From: Condylostoma magnum
Lineage: Eukaryota; Ciliophora; Heterotrichea; Heterotrichida; Condylostomatidae
NCBI GenBank assembly: GCA_920105805.1
Contig: CAKKTI010000017.1
Span: 1-64,000, forward strand
Reading direction: 5' to 3'
DNA: 64,000 nucleotides
The translations under genes and the position numbers were made by a program. The notes beneath the pieces were generated by a model. The model worked only from the letters and a program-made list of their open reading frames with translations, was not told the origin of the DNA and made no database searches. Of this stretch, positions 37,251 to 49,427 are shown piece by piece. The first letter of the stretch is position 1, and every line of letters starts with the position of its first letter.

Positions 37251-37517
37251 ATGGCTGAGGATTTTAGCTATTTAAAGCTAGAATTGAAGCTGTAGGAGTT
37301 AAGGTTTTCAAGATTTTTTTAGTTGAAATGATTTAGTTTAGATGGGGGTTTGCGGGTTTTTGGATTGAGAAAAGATTAGATGCGTGTTTTGGGTTATTAT
37401 TAAAGATATTTAGTTTATATGTTAAACTGTCAAATTTCCCACCATTTTACTAGGAATTAGTTAAAGTGTATATACGAGGGAAATAAAAATGGATTTTTGG
37501 GTATAAAATTCTATTAA
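37251..37517 (+). CDS. possible small hypothetical protein
   Basis: 88 codons from an ATG 13 nt from the TLK start to a TAA 7 nt before the convergent DHHC stop. Arg/Leu/Phe-rich, one TGA-Trp. No family. The exact fit between its neighbours is the only argument; chance is possible. Confidence 0.35.
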
Positions 37518-37524
37518 AATATGC

Positions 37525-38439
37525 TTAGTTATCTTGTACAGGATTATTTAAGTTTTCTAGGACACTTATGTCGTCTTGTTAGTCCATTCTGGTTAGATAT
37601 TGTTTAGACGTAATATTATTAGATTATTCTGCTGAATAATCGTTAATAGAGTTATCTTAACTCTATGGGACTACATATCTAGCCTTTTTCTTTTATTTCT
37701 ATATAAAAATTACTCTATCTCTTATTATTAAAACGTATTAATATGTTGTTAGTCCTTTCTTCCTTAGTCAAATATGAAGCCCTATTAAATGGCCATTAGC
37801 TATACAGATTAATATGCTTAATAAAGTAAAGGGTATAATTAAACCTACAAACTCAGAATTACGGTCATTACTACTCAGAATTCATAGGCTATCTATGATA
37901 TTCTCATCATATCAAAAGTATATACAAAAGTAAACTCCATATATGCTTTGTATAGAAAGTGTTACCTGCAAAGTTGAGATTAATCCCATGAAATATATAT
38001 AGTTACCTTTACCTACACAGTTATTCAATCAAATGCAATGATGATCAAAGTGATTAACACATCTATCGCAAATTCCACAGTGTTTACTGGTTTAATCTAC
38101 ATAAGCTTTGCAGATTTTACAAATTTTCCTTACTTGTCGTTGTGATATATTAAAAACAAAATCAGGTTAGCTTTGCTTTTGTATTAATGGATCAGTAGGA
38201 TCATATCTGGTTGTAATTGCTCAAAAAACAATAGTAATTAACATTGAAAGTGTGTATAAGACTAACATAAGCAATTAAACTTCACCGCCAATCAGAGGAT
38301 AAATTAACAAATAAAATAATGACGATAAGCCCCCTGTGATTATTCATGATATTATCTATAGAATGTTTCAAGGTAGAGTAAATCCATGTCTTCTAACCTT
38401 AATTTTTATCGCTGGATTATCATCAATTTATTCTTCCAT
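37525..38439 (-). CDS. DHHC palmitoyltransferase (four-TM)
   Basis: 304 residues. Two membrane segments, then DPTD, then the DHHC cysteine-rich domain: C-x2-C, H-C-G-I-C-D-R-C-V, FDHHCIWLNNCVG, with two further membrane segments and a basic, Gln/Asn-rich cytosolic tail. The Trp after DHHC-x is a TGA codon at an invariant position. DHHC enzymes S-acylate membrane-proximal cysteines. The stop is placed at TAA 37525-37527; the reading frame remains open a little beyond. Confidence 0.9.
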
Positions 38440-38508
38440 ATTATTGAAATAGCTGAATATAGAAAACAAGCAGTATATGGTAATACTAAACTTAATATGA
38501 TAAAGTTA

Positions 38509-40068
38509 TTATAAACTAATTAAATCCTCATCAGCAAAAATTTCACTAAACCTTGCTAAAACTTCACTGTACTCCTAAATCCCATTAAAATTCTCCATAG
38601 AACCTTGAAAACTTTTCCCAATTAGGAAAATATGACTTGATGGTATTCCTGCTTCTAGGTAAGCTTCTGCATCTTTTTCCCTATTTCCAAAGCCTCATTT
38701 AATTTGTTGTACAAAATCAGGGAATAGTCTTACAATATCTAATATTACAGCAGTTTTAAAGAACTTAACCATATCAGTATTCAGTTCTTAAATGCAAGAT
38801 CCAATAATCCCTTTAGAAGATAATAGAACAGGCCCATTTGGCAAATAATACCCATTCTATTCAACATTGGAAAGGTATTTAATAGTTGATTACTTTTAGC
38901 CTATGGATCGAGCAGATAAGTAGATGAATTTATAGTCCAATTCTTACAGTTTATTAAATAACTCAGCTACATTCGGGTGAGTTCAATCTTTACCAAAAGT
39001 AGTGTAAATATGCCCTCGTATATCTGATTTTGTAATAGTTCCGTCAATATCTGATATAATAAAACGATCTTACCAGTCAAACAAATATATTCAAGCAGCT
39101 ATTTGCTTTTAACTAAATATTCTACCTTTGATAGAGTATGTTATTTTGTTTATCTAGTTGTTTAAAGGAAGCTGTATTAGTGTTTCATTTGTTAGGAATT
39201 TGTCTCTATTTGTAAAATTATATGAAATGTTTATAGGCATTATTTATTAGTAGACTAAATTGCTTAGAATATGGACTAAGCCTGACTGTAAATCAAAAAG
39301 CCGCATTCTATACATGATGACTAGATTTTTGTTCTATAGAACTTCTGTATAATTTTCTGTAAAGTATTCAAAATCTAGTCTATTCTCTTCAAATTACTAT
39401 AGAATGTCTTTAAGTTCACAATTGAAATTAGGAATTATAGATAAAAATACATCTTTTACATTATTAGTATAGAAAGTACTACCATTTATTCTTCTTCTAA
39501 AAATCGCAATAGCAATTAGTTCAGGAATAGCTTCATTTGCAGTATAATAATCAACAACAATTCTTACTCTGAGATTTGGATTATTAAGGAAGATTTTGGG
39601 GCTAATTCTAAACCTTTGAAAATCTAAAATACAATCATTGAATAGTTAAAGGCTATCTCCACATAAAGACAGTTAAATTTCATCTTCTCCCACAATATCA
39701 TGTCCTGTATACGAGAATGTTTTAACTAATAAACTGTCTCTTTTGCTTTATTATTTAGTAATCAAAGGTTTCAGATTGAACAAACAGTTATGATAGGAGT
39801 CAGGGTCTATATCCCAATCGTTTATTTACCCATTAAATGACCCATAGCCCTCCTTATTAAGCTGCATACTAAGATTTACCTCTTAATCATTTATCTATAT
39901 TTGAATAACTTTGTTTCTGTTTGATCAAATCTTCGATTTCCCAAATTTAACTATGAAAGGCGAGCATTTCAGTGTTCCATCGCTTTATCTAATAACAATG
40001 ACATCCTAAGCCCCTGATAAAGTCGATTCATTTTTATCAATGCTTCTTAGTAGATTTCACTTTGACAT
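38509..40068 (-). CDS. lipin / phosphatidate phosphatase
   Basis: 519 residues. The N-LIP domain is at the very start (TLSGAQDVIVIRQSDGTLKCSPF and VKFGK), and the C-terminal LNS2 catalytic HAD domain carries D-I-D-G-T (DxDxT), LSARSIGQ and GFGNREKDAEAYLEAGI. Lipins convert phosphatidate to diacylglycerol at the ER and nuclear envelope. Short compared with animal lipins, mostly in the linker. The only Met before N-LIP is at 40068, so the start is secure, which makes the divergent gene 2 nt away remarkable. Stop TAA TAA. Confidence 0.92.
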
Positions 40069-40069
40069 A
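40069..40069. promoter_or_regulatory. one-nucleotide gap between divergent start codons
   Basis: Lipin's ATG (complement 40066-40068) and the next gene's ATG (40070-40072) are separated by a single base. Leaders and core promoters of both genes must overlap the partner's coding sequence, unless the plus gene starts at a downstream Met (40148), which would remove its signal peptide. Confidence 0.6.
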
Positions 40070-40825
40070 ATGATTATTTTAATATAAATATACTCTGCTT
40101 TCGCTATACTAAACTGTATTTTTACCCTACCAGATAATAAAATAGTTGATTTATCCCCAATGTCTCTTACTACTCCGCCAGATTATGAACTATTCGGGGA
40201 TGACGGCTTTCTTTATATAGCAAATGTATGTTAGAATACTATTATGGGATGTAAGGGAATGTTTAATGGAGTTGCAACCCAATGGTAAGGAGTTTAGCAT
40301 TGCGTTGCTGTAATAGGAAGGTAGACTTCCGACCTAGGTACTCTATAACCTAGAATGGAGTACATTGATGATTAAAATCCCTCTATTGGCCTTAAACTTG
40401 TATACTATAATGGAGATTTATGTGATGAGGTAGGATTTGTTTAGAGATAAGTTATTATGACTTTTTACTGTGATAAGAATGAGGGGATTACCAGATTGAT
40501 TAAAATATACGAGGAATAGAAATGTTAGTATATAATGTAATTTAAAAGTCAGTATGGATGCTTAGAAAATGTTGTGTTGAAACAATCTGCTGAATAAATA
40601 GAAAAATAGTAGAAAACACAGATTTATAAGTATATTTTAATATCTGTTATATGTTACTTTATTATAAGAACATCTTACAACAAATTCTGATATGGAGTTA
40701 CAACACTAGAAGCTATTCCACATATAAAGTTTGCTGAAGTAATTCTAGATAACGCGATTGAAGGAGTTTACTTTGTACTAGGAAAACTTAGAATACATAA
40801 TAAAAGCACTCATAATCCTATTTAA
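40070..40825 (+). CDS. type I membrane protein with MRH (mannose-6-phosphate-receptor-like) domain
   Basis: 251 residues. A hydrophobic N-terminal signal (MIILIQIYSAFAILNC) leads into a luminal domain with conserved Cys spacing and CDEVGFVQRQVIMTFYC ... LENVV, resembling the MRH/ATG27-type fold. One membrane segment (about 180; YKYILISVICYFIIRTSY) follows, with an unusual C-terminal region. Likely a cargo or lectin-like receptor of the secretory or endolysosomal system; MRH assignment is moderate because the mannose-binding Gln/Arg/Glu/Tyr set is not fully verified. TAA stop is 4 nt before the next ATG. Confidence 0.62.
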
Positions 40826-40829
40826 TAAA

Positions 40830-42359
40830 ATGTCTTATATAGAGGAGTTAATAGAAGCATTTGATATACTACAGATACCCCCAGAACAACGTCGCTAGGA
40901 TGATGTATAAAGACTATTAAAACTTACTAAAGATGTTAAATTTTTTAAAGAACTAACAAAATAAACGTAATCTCAAGATATACATAAGCACTGTTGCTAG
41001 ACTATGTTATTAGAAATTTTTGAATAAGATGATATTATATTCTAGTATGGGGAAGTAGGGGATAAATTTCATATAATATTCAAAGGCTAAGTTAAAGTTT
41101 TAGCACCTTCTTCCTAAAAAGTGGAAGTAAAAGATTTAAGAAAAGTTGAGTAAAAAGGGAAAAAGAGAGTAAAGAACCGAGATTTTAATAATTATGATAG
41201 AATGCTGCAAAATTTATAGAAAAAGTTGGATAAAACTCAAGCGTATAATGAACTAATTGAAATAGATTAATTAATAGAAGTTAATTAGCTTGGTCCTGGA
41301 TAAGGATTTGGAGAATTAGCACTACTAAGTAATAAACCTAGAGCAGCTACAATTATTGCTAGCACAAAGGTTTTTGTAGGAACTTTAAGCAAGTAGGAGT
41401 TTTAATTAATCTTAGGAAGCATTTAAGACACCATTTTGCAGAAAAAGATTAGTTTTCTGCGATCTCTACCGTAGTTCAAAGGGTGGAGTAGAATTGGGAT
41501 ATAGAAAATGTCGTATTACTTTAAAGAAGCAATATTTTAGAGAGGCTAGTACATATTCAAGTAAGGAGATTTAACTGATAATGTGTACTTTATATAAGAA
41601 GGAGAGGTTAAAATTATTTAAAAAGCAGATAAATTGAGTTTGTAATCTTTATAACAGTCTCACATAACAAAATTTATCATAAGAAAGCCAACGTCTATGA
41701 TAAATCTATAAATTGTTATAAAATCTAATAATGAGATTTTTGGACTAGACGAAGTCATTAAAAAGGAAAAATACAGAAAATTCACAGCATTATGTCTATC
41801 CTTGACTGCACAGATGCTGTATATATCGAAAAAAGACTTTAAACTGAAAATAAACAACGGGGATACATGAAACTCCTTCTTAACAAAATGTGAATAAGAT
41901 TAAATCCGTAAAGAAACTCGATTATAAGAACTACAAGCCCTGGAAAAGGCTAAACTAGGATTTCAGTCGTAAAGCTAATCATATATACACAGGAAGATAA
42001 CAGCTCGGGATTTACTTGATCCAAGAATAGCTGATGAATTCCTAAGTAATAAAACAAAGTTACAATACAGTCTAAATGATTCAAAAGGGCAAAAATCATG
42101 TGTAAATTCTTCAAACTTATCTAGAAATCTAAGCAACTACTCAACTCCAATCAAAGAAAAACAAAGATGACAAAGTCTACTAAAGCCCAGATTTGAAAAC
42201 CCCTACAAACTTAAACACAGAATAAGGTAAAAAGTAAGAAGTAAGACTGAGAAACTTCTAGCAGCGTAAAAGATACCAAAAAGACGACCACCTCCCAACT
42301 TCCTGGCTCAAATCGGTAAAAGTACCCTCAATACCAACTCCACAAGGCATCTTCAGTAA
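40830..42359 (+). CDS. protein with two cyclic-nucleotide-binding domains
   Basis: 509 residues. Two cNMP-binding beta-barrels: the first has YGEVGDKFHIIFKGQVKV and, after a Lys-rich insertion, GPGQGFGELALLSNKPRAATIIA (phosphate-binding cassette with G-E-L-A and R). The second has FKQGDLTDNVYFIQEGEVKII but a degenerate cassette (EIFGLDEV). A basic tail follows. No kinase domain is fused, so this may be a regulatory subunit or a cNMP-responsive scaffold. Starts TAATAAAATG, 4 nt after the previous stop. Confidence 0.82.
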
Positions 42360-42373
42360 TGTAAACTATAAAA

Positions 42374-43813
42374 ATGGCAGAATTGAGTGAAAATCAGAAA
42401 TAAGTAGAAGAATTAAAACTCTAGGGTAATGAAATGTTTAAAGGTAAATTTTCCTCAGTATCAAACTACAGTGAAGCTATAAATTTCTACACACAAGCTT
42501 TAGAAATAAATCCGGATTCAGCTATTATACTTTCTAATCGTTCTTTCTGCCATTTGAAGCTAGAAAACTACGGCCTAGCCGAAGCTGATGCAACCCAGGC
42601 TCTTTAAATAGATCCGAATTACACCAAAGCTTACTATAGAAGAGGATCTGCTTACTACTCTATAGGAAAAATCAGGGAAGCCATAAAAGACCTACAAGCT
42701 GTATGCAAGATAGTACCCAATGATAGGGATGCTCGTCTAAAGCTAAGAACAGCAATGCAGTAATACAAGGCTATGAGATTTGCCGAGTGCATTCAATCCG
42801 ATTCCACTTCTAGTACTCTTGACCTTAACTCTATAGAAGTCCCAGATTCTTATGCAGGGCTCCACCTTCCTGAGTCTCTGACCTAGGAATGAATAATAGA
42901 AATGATGGATTAGTTTAAAAACTAGAAAAATCTGCATAAAAAGTACGCGATTTAGCTAATTTTGCGTACAAAGGAGATTTTATAAGGACTGGAGACCCTA
43001 GTTGACATTGATGTTGCAAATGATAGCATCTTTAACGTATGCGGTGATGTGCACGGGCAATACTACGACCTCATGAACATTTTTGCACTAAATGGCTACC
43101 CTTCCCCAGATAATCCTTATTTATTCAACGGAGATTTTGTTGACAGGGGGTCCTGGTCAGTTGAGGTGATTTTGTCTTTATTTGCGTGGAAAATTTTATA
43201 CCCAAACCACTTCCACCTGCTCAGAGGCAACCACGAGTCAGTGAACATGAACAAACTCTACGGTTTTGAAGGGGAGGTAAACCATAAATACGACACTACT
43301 ACCATGGGACTGTTCAGCGAGACATTCCAGCACCTTCCCTTAGTTGCTATTTTAAACCAAAAGGTGATGGTTTGCCACGGTGGGCTGTTCTCACAAGACA
43401 ACGTCAGTCTAGATGACATAAAACGGATAGACAGGGTAAAAGAACCCCCGGATTCTGGCCTTATGTGTGAGTTGTTGTGGAGTGACCCTGAAAAGTAAAA
43501 TGGCAGGCATCCTTCTAAGCGAGGAATTGCAATTGGATTTGGGCCTGATATTGCTCATTAGTTCTTAGATTACAATGGGCTAGATTTGTTGATTAGGTCG
43601 CATGAGATGAAGCCGGAGGGGTATGAAGTGGAAGCTGACGGAAGGGTTATCACGATTTTCAGTGCACCGAATTACTGTGATTAGATGGGGAACAAAGGAG
43701 CACTTATTAAGCTTAGAGGAGGAGAAATGAGACCACAGTTTGTTCAGTTTTCAGCTGTACCGCATCCTAATGTACCTGTAATGGCGTATGGAAGGCCGTT
43801 TATGTTTGGATAG
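42374..43813 (+). CDS. PPP5C: serine/threonine protein phosphatase 5 (PP5)
   Basis: 479 residues. Three TPR repeats (about 10-120; [35 protein letters not shown]) precede a PPP catalytic domain with [31 protein letters not shown] and SAPNYCD. TPRs bind Hsp90 and autoinhibit the enzyme until lipids or Hsp90 engage. Length is close to human PP5 (499). The stop is TAG-TAA-TAG after [10 protein letters not shown], where the family ends. The REXO4-like gene follows 39 nt later in the same frame. Confidence 0.95.
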
Positions 43814-43852
43814 TAATAGTTATTGGTAAAGTGTTTGGTAGATTTAGTTATA

Positions 43853-44512
43853 ATGGAGGAAGAGAAATAAAGCATGCTTTCTATTCTCTCGTCATTGGAT
43901 AAGTAGAAGGGTTGTAGGTAAAAGCCTAATATTACTCCAAACTGAAAATCTAATCCTAATTATAAGCAGAAGTAAGCAAGCATTCAAGGTAATCAGGAAA
44001 ATGTACTAGGAATTGACTGTGAAATGGTATCGACTGACTAAAATGTGAATGCACTGGCAAGAGTTTCCATCGTAGACATTAATGGGAATATTGTTTATGA
44101 TACTCTAGTAAAGCCGTAAGGAAAAGTAATAAATTATAGGAAAACTATTACAGGATTGACTCCTAGGATGCTAAGAACTGCAAAGCCCTTTAAAATGGTG
44201 TAAAATGAGGTAAAGAAAATTATTGAGAACTCAGTGATTGTAGGTCATGCAGTACATAACGATTTAGAGGCTTTAGAGTTAGATCATCCCAATGATAAAA
44301 TTAGAGATACATAAGTTATATATAGTTTACAAGGCGGATAATCACGAATTTCACTCAAAAAGTTAGCATGAATTTCTCTACATAAACACTTTTAAGAAGG
44401 GGTCCACTCTTCTATTGAAGATGCAAGAGTTACAATAGAAGTTTATAAGACATTATTTTCTCGTAGGAGTAAAGGCAAGCGGAGTAGGGAATCTAATATA
44501 TAGAATAAATAA
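43853..44512 (+). CDS. REXO4-like 3'-5' exonuclease
   Basis: About 219 residues. A basic N terminus is followed by a DEDDh exonuclease domain: IDCEMV (Asp, Glu), [16 protein letters not shown] (Asp) and [14 protein letters not shown] (His, Asp). This matches the REX4/XPMC2 group involved in rRNA processing. Trp in KKLAW is TGA. The end is TAG 44501-44503 or TAA 44510-44512; a basic KRSRE tail precedes it. Confidence 0.88.
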
Positions 44513-44556
44513 CACATACGTTTATCATTTCTTGTGCAATTATTTTAGAAAGGTTA

Positions 44557-44781
44557 TTAACTAGCTTGCTCTTCATTCTCCTGTTCCTCAACTGATTTCC
44601 TTGCTCTCTCCAACAGTGCAGAAAAGTCCTCCATAGATAATGCATACGACTTAAGGTGTCTTGATAGTGATCTTTCATTAACATCGTATCCAAGGTTGTT
44701 TAAATTATCTAGAACTTGTTAGAGAGTGAATCCTTAGAGTAGGGCTACCTTAGGATTGAACGGGATTTCAGTAGCAGACAT
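44557..44781 (-). CDS. small helical hypothetical protein
   Basis: 74 residues, acidic C terminus (EEQENEEQAS), ending at a TAA TAA pair 44 nt from the convergent exonuclease stop. Predicted largely helical (GFTLQQVLDNLNNLGYDV ... LSMEDFSALLERARKSVEE). No family recognised. The other frame of the same stretch gives a Trp/Cys-rich translation with poor composition. Confidence 0.55.
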
Positions 44782-44968
44782 TTTTTTGATTATATTACAG
44801 ATTAGTTAGCAATATTGATAGGTTGTTACAACAAGGATTATTAGACCTGTATGTGAATTTAAAGCCCAAAGTATTAATTATGTCTAATTTCATCACCTTT
44901 TACAAATTTTAAGTAAATTTAATATTCCGCGCGAAATGCTTGTATATGAAATGATAACGAATAATAAA

Positions 44969-45970
44969 ATGAATTTAGAAGAATAAGTAAATATCGGCTC
45001 CCAGTACTAAGACTTTATACAAAGCTTTCCGGATGCATTAGAAACGAAAAAGGAGAGATTTCAGCCCTAAAAACTAACACTTTTATTCTACAAACTAACC
45101 TCATCTCTTCCAATAGCAGTATCTATCTTCCTGATGATAATTACATATACTGTATTCATAGCTTTTTACATACTGCCTTAAATCAGCGATAAACCTAAAA
45201 TCCCTGAAATGTGGTACTATTAGACTAGTGAGGAAAAGGAGTTAAACACTTAGAAAGTTTGGATTATCTTTATAGTTTTCCACCTTTTCTTTATTCTAAT
45301 GACTCTGTCATTTATAAAAGCTGCATTAACTTCTCCCGGAAATTGCCCAGATTCATAAGAATGGAAACTTCCTACAATTGCAGGGACAACTCCATAACAT
45401 CTAGATGCAATAATTTAAGAGAAACGCAATTCTAAACAAAGAATCTGCTTTATATGTAACAAGTATAAACCTGAAAGAGCACATCACTGTAGACTATGCG
45501 ATAAATGTGTACTTAAAATGGACCATCACTGCCCATGGATTAACAACTGTGTGGGATATTATAACTATAAGTACTTTTTATTGACTATAACCTATACCAT
45601 GATCTCTATGCTCATTTTTACAGGTTGTTTTTGGGAAACTCTTGTAGTAGAGTTTAATAATGAAAAATAAGAAGCCTGGGTGGTATTTACTCTTCTGCTA
45701 GTGTATTCCTGAATTTCAGTATTGGGGATTGTTATGACAGGCTTCTGAATTTTTCATCTTATGCTCATTCTCAGGGGATACAGTACAATTGAGTATTGTG
45801 AAAAGAGGAATATTAAGCAATTTTGGAAGAATGGCTCACCTTATAAAAAGGACTGTTTAGATAATTTAAAAGAGGCTTTAGGAGTTGATGTTATGTTTTG
45901 GGCCTTTCCTTTGATGTACAGGCACTAAGAGGAAGCAGGTGAATCTTATAGCAAGACTGAGGTAATATAA
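44969..45970 (+). CDS. DHHC palmitoyltransferase (second copy)
   Basis: 333 residues. Two N-terminal membrane segments ([22 protein letters not shown] and [17 protein letters not shown]), a T-S-P-G-x-C linker, then the zinc-binding DHHC domain ([38 protein letters not shown]), two more membrane segments and a cytosolic tail with a T-T-x-E-like motif ([10 protein letters not shown]). The sequence is not close to the DHHC gene at 37.5 kb. Ends at TAA TAA TAA, 11 nt before the next ATG. Confidence 0.92.
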
Positions 45971-45981
45971 TAATAATTAAT

Positions 45982-48144
45982 ATGGATTTAGAAAATACTA
46001 ATGAAAGTGCTATTTCTAATTAATTATAGTAAGCTACAGTCATGTTTTCAGATTTAAGTAAGTAAGATTTAATAAACAAATGTAATGATTTGTTAGTATG
46101 ATAAAAGAATAGTTAAGATTTAGAAATTAAATTAAGATAATTAAAAAAATTGCTCAGTAGTGACAATGCTTTTCAGAAAATTCAGAAAATGTAAGGAAAA
46201 ATGTAAATTATTAAAGATAAATTAAACAATAAAAAGGAAAAATACAAAAAAGTGAAAGATTACTTAGAAACTGAATTAAGCCATAAAACTAATCAGCTGG
46301 AAATCCATACATAAAAGATTTAGGCTCTAAGTAACAATTTGTCCTTTTACAAAGATGAATATAATAAAACTTAAAATCAATTAAAAGACACGATTGAGAA
46401 GCTTAGATGCGAAAAAAATGCAATGTAAAGAAATCAAGATATACTTAAAGGGAAAAAGGATTAAATATCTATTCTAACTTAATAGTATAATGCATATAAA
46501 GAAGAAAGTAGGCAGAAAATATCTGATTAGAAAGCAAAACATGAAAATTAAACAAATGAGTTAAAACAAAAATACGAAATTTAAATAAAAAGTCTAACTG
46601 AAGAATTTGAGTTTAGATTAGACATGTAATAAAAGTAACACTAATCGTAAATTAAGATACTTGAGTCTGATTTCTTTATAAAACACTAAAATCTGTAGTA
46701 ATCAATTCGTGAAAAGGAAAGTTGGTATGAAGAAAAAATCTAAGACTTAAATGATGAAATCAGTAGAAAGGAAATCCATAATTACAATAATCTAGGAATA
46801 ATGCGAAGTGACATTTCTAATGCATAAGGAGAAGTAAATTAATTGTAATTAGAGCTAAACTAAAAATAACAAATTGTTAACTTTTTAGAAAAAGAAAAGC
46901 AAGAGTATTATGAAAGAATGCTGAAAGATAAACAAATTTCAAAAGAAACTACATAGAATATGATTGTCTTAGAAACTAGGCATAGGGAATAAAGAGCAAA
47001 GTTATAATGTGATATAAACGAGTTAAACCTAGAAGTTGAGGATAGGGTTAGGAAAGCTGTTAATAAATGTAAATAAAAGTACAGATACTAGATAAAGAAA
47101 TAGCAAGAAAATTATGATCATAAGATCAAATTATTAGACTCCGAGCACAATCGGGAACAATTTCAACTGAAATAATATGCTGAAACTTAAAGGGAAAGTG
47201 TTATAGATAATATACAAAAACTAGAAAAATAAAACACTTTAATAACCATAAAATGATAGGAAAAGTATGAAAATTTAAAACAAAGAGCAAATAATTAAAT
47301 AAGCAATATGAAAAATGACTTTGCTTCCAAAGAACTCCAAGCTTAGGCTTAATTTGAACTCAGAATATCAGAAATTAGATCAGAATATGAAAATTAGATA
47401 GATTTGCTAAGAAATAATATGCTAGAAAGAGAATATAAAGCTAAAGCTGATGGCATAAAGGAATTTATAGAGAAAAAGGGAAATTCTGATGAACTTCGTG
47501 TGCATAGACTAGAAAAGGAATTAGCCTAAGTGTAAAATGAGCTCAAGTCTAAATAGATTTTCTATGACGAGTAAATGGAAAAACTTAGAAATAATTAGCC
47601 TTAAGTGTAAAAGAAGTAGTAAGGAAGATATAAGAGAATGGAGGAAAGAAAAAATGAGTAGTAGGTATAAAATCTTGAAAAAAAGTTACAAGAGCAAAAA
47701 GAAAAATTAGAGAAATTAAAATCCTCAATACCCTCACTGATTGAAGAGAATAAATAAAAATTACAATAATAATGAAAATAAACTTAGATTACTGAAAGAA
47801 TGGAAAGAGAATCTATGCTAAATATGTATAAATCAAAAGTAGAAGAACTACGAATCCAATTAATGAATAATAAAAAACGATCAGAATAAAAATAATCTGT
47901 ACTAAGGAAAAAACTTTCTAGGACTCAAAGACTTTCTACTTAAAATTCAGTGGAAAAAGATTAGCATGATAGTAAAGAAAGGATGCTATTTTTACGTAAA
48001 TCAAGAATATAGTAGAATCAAGTAATAACAGCTGAGTAAACTTAAGCTTTTTTAACTCCCAGTGTGAAATAATCACCAAATGAAGTTAGAATTACAAGTA
48101 GTACAATGCGAGTAAGGAGGAAAAATAATAAATCTTTTAACTAA
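45982..48144 (+). CDS. long coiled-coil protein
   Basis: 720 residues, almost entirely Gln/Lys/Glu/Asn heptad-like coiled coil from about 30 to 640, ending with an Arg/Ser-rich tail (MRVRRKNNKSFN). Gln is encoded overwhelmingly by TAA and TAG here. Such proteins are common at ciliate basal bodies and axonemes, but no specific family is identified. Stop TAA lies 6 nt from the convergent PTEN stop. Confidence 0.72.
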
Positions 48145-48150
48145 ATTTAA

Positions 48151-49209
48151 TTAAATAGCTATTATTATAATAGTTGAATCTTTACTAAGGCCTTTAGGGT
48201 AGTCGATTTCATGTAATTACAGCTCAACAGCATAGTAATCTTTATCAGGTATTCTAACTGGTCTTATGAATCTTAAGTTCTTTTAAAAAAAGTATGTGTT
48301 GACTCACATTTATGCTTAGAATTTAGGTCCTTTTACCTTAAATCTAATATCCTATTCAATATCAATTTCATTTTCCTCTAATTAATAATGCAATGAATCA
48401 CTGATTTAGTCCCAATTACGCTTAGTAAATTCCTACAACCTGATTTCCTCTAAATTATCTATTGCAAACTACCCTTTAACACTGGATCTTTTCCATGGCC
48501 CAATATCAATAGCATATAACCTCAACCTTCTAGTAATATTAGTTTTATACCTCCTTACTAAATGACTATTCCTAATAATTCCATAAACCCTGGCAGTATA
48601 ATTCTCAACTAATTACTCCTTAAGAAAAATCTAGAAATACTGTATATATCTTCTCTAACTAGGAATAGTTAGCCCTTTACCATTCTAAGTTCTCCTTCTA
48701 CCATAGAACTCAAAAGTTTCCTCAGCAGTCTTAAAATGCTGCATAAACAACAAAAAAGCGCATATAACTAAACCAGTTCTTCCCTTTCCCGCCTTACAAT
48801 GTACAGCAATCACATTTTCAGGGTGCTGTGCCATGAATAGATAAGCATCAATACAGAACTCCAGAAGCATAATCAAATCAGTTGGATTATGATCAAACAT
48901 AGGATAATACCCAATTTGTATTGAGTTGAATGCAGAAGCTTGGTAATACCTGTTTAACTCTCTACAAAGGTTGTATATTTTAGCATGGGTTGGATGATAG
49001 GTGATTAAAAAGCTTATTATATCATCTCTAGAATTGCGGTATACTGATTCTGAACCCACTGATGGATATCCCATTGCTATAATTCTTTTAGTTATGTAGC
49101 AAAGGTCAAGGTCAAATACATCGTTTATAAATCGTGTTTTTTTTAAGGAAACACACGATTTTAGTATATTTTTACGCTTTTTCTTCGACTTTATGAATAG
49201 ATGTGACAT
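48151..49209 (-). CDS. PTEN: PTEN-like phosphoinositide 3-phosphatase
   Basis: 352 residues. Phosphatase domain about 15-190 with MGYPSVGSESVYRN and the signature loop HCKAGKGRTG; a C2-like domain follows (about 195-345; RLRLYAIDIGPW, DIEQDIRFKVKGPKF, YYAVELQLHEID). PTEN dephosphorylates PIP3 at the plasma membrane. The disordered C-terminal tail of animal PTEN is absent. Starts 3 nt after the preceding small gene's TAA, in the same frame; stop TAA. Confidence 0.93.
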
Positions 49210-49212
49210 TAT

Positions 49213-49383
49213 ATTTTATACTGCTTCATCTGATAAATCATCCTTTTCTGCTTCAGGTTTTATATTTCCTAGAAACTTAATGAATTTCCCTATTCTATGC
49301 GATTCTAGTTAAGTTCTTCTTTCTTATATTTCACGTTCTTACTCTCGCTTTATTAGTCGTTATTCTGAATTCTTGTTTCCCAT
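49213..49383 (-). CDS. small protein with N-myristoylation signal, in frame upstream of PTEN
   Basis: 56 residues, MGNKNSEQ N terminus after GTAATAAA, then a charged helix and an acidic end (EAEKDDLSDEAV). Gly2/Asn3 with Ser6 fits N-myristoylation. The TAA stop is followed by three bases and the PTEN ATG in the same frame, so reading it as Gln would give PTEN a lipidated N terminus. Either interpretation is possible from sequence alone. Confidence 0.55.
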
Positions 49384-49427
49384 TTTATTACTAAGAAGTG
49401 TGATATATAAGTAACTTGGTTATTAGG

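Noticed and set aside
44493-44693. 66-residue minus ORF in an alternative frame
   Set aside because: Trp/His/Met-rich and lacks helical pattern; the 74-residue ORF from 44781 in another frame has better composition and start position.
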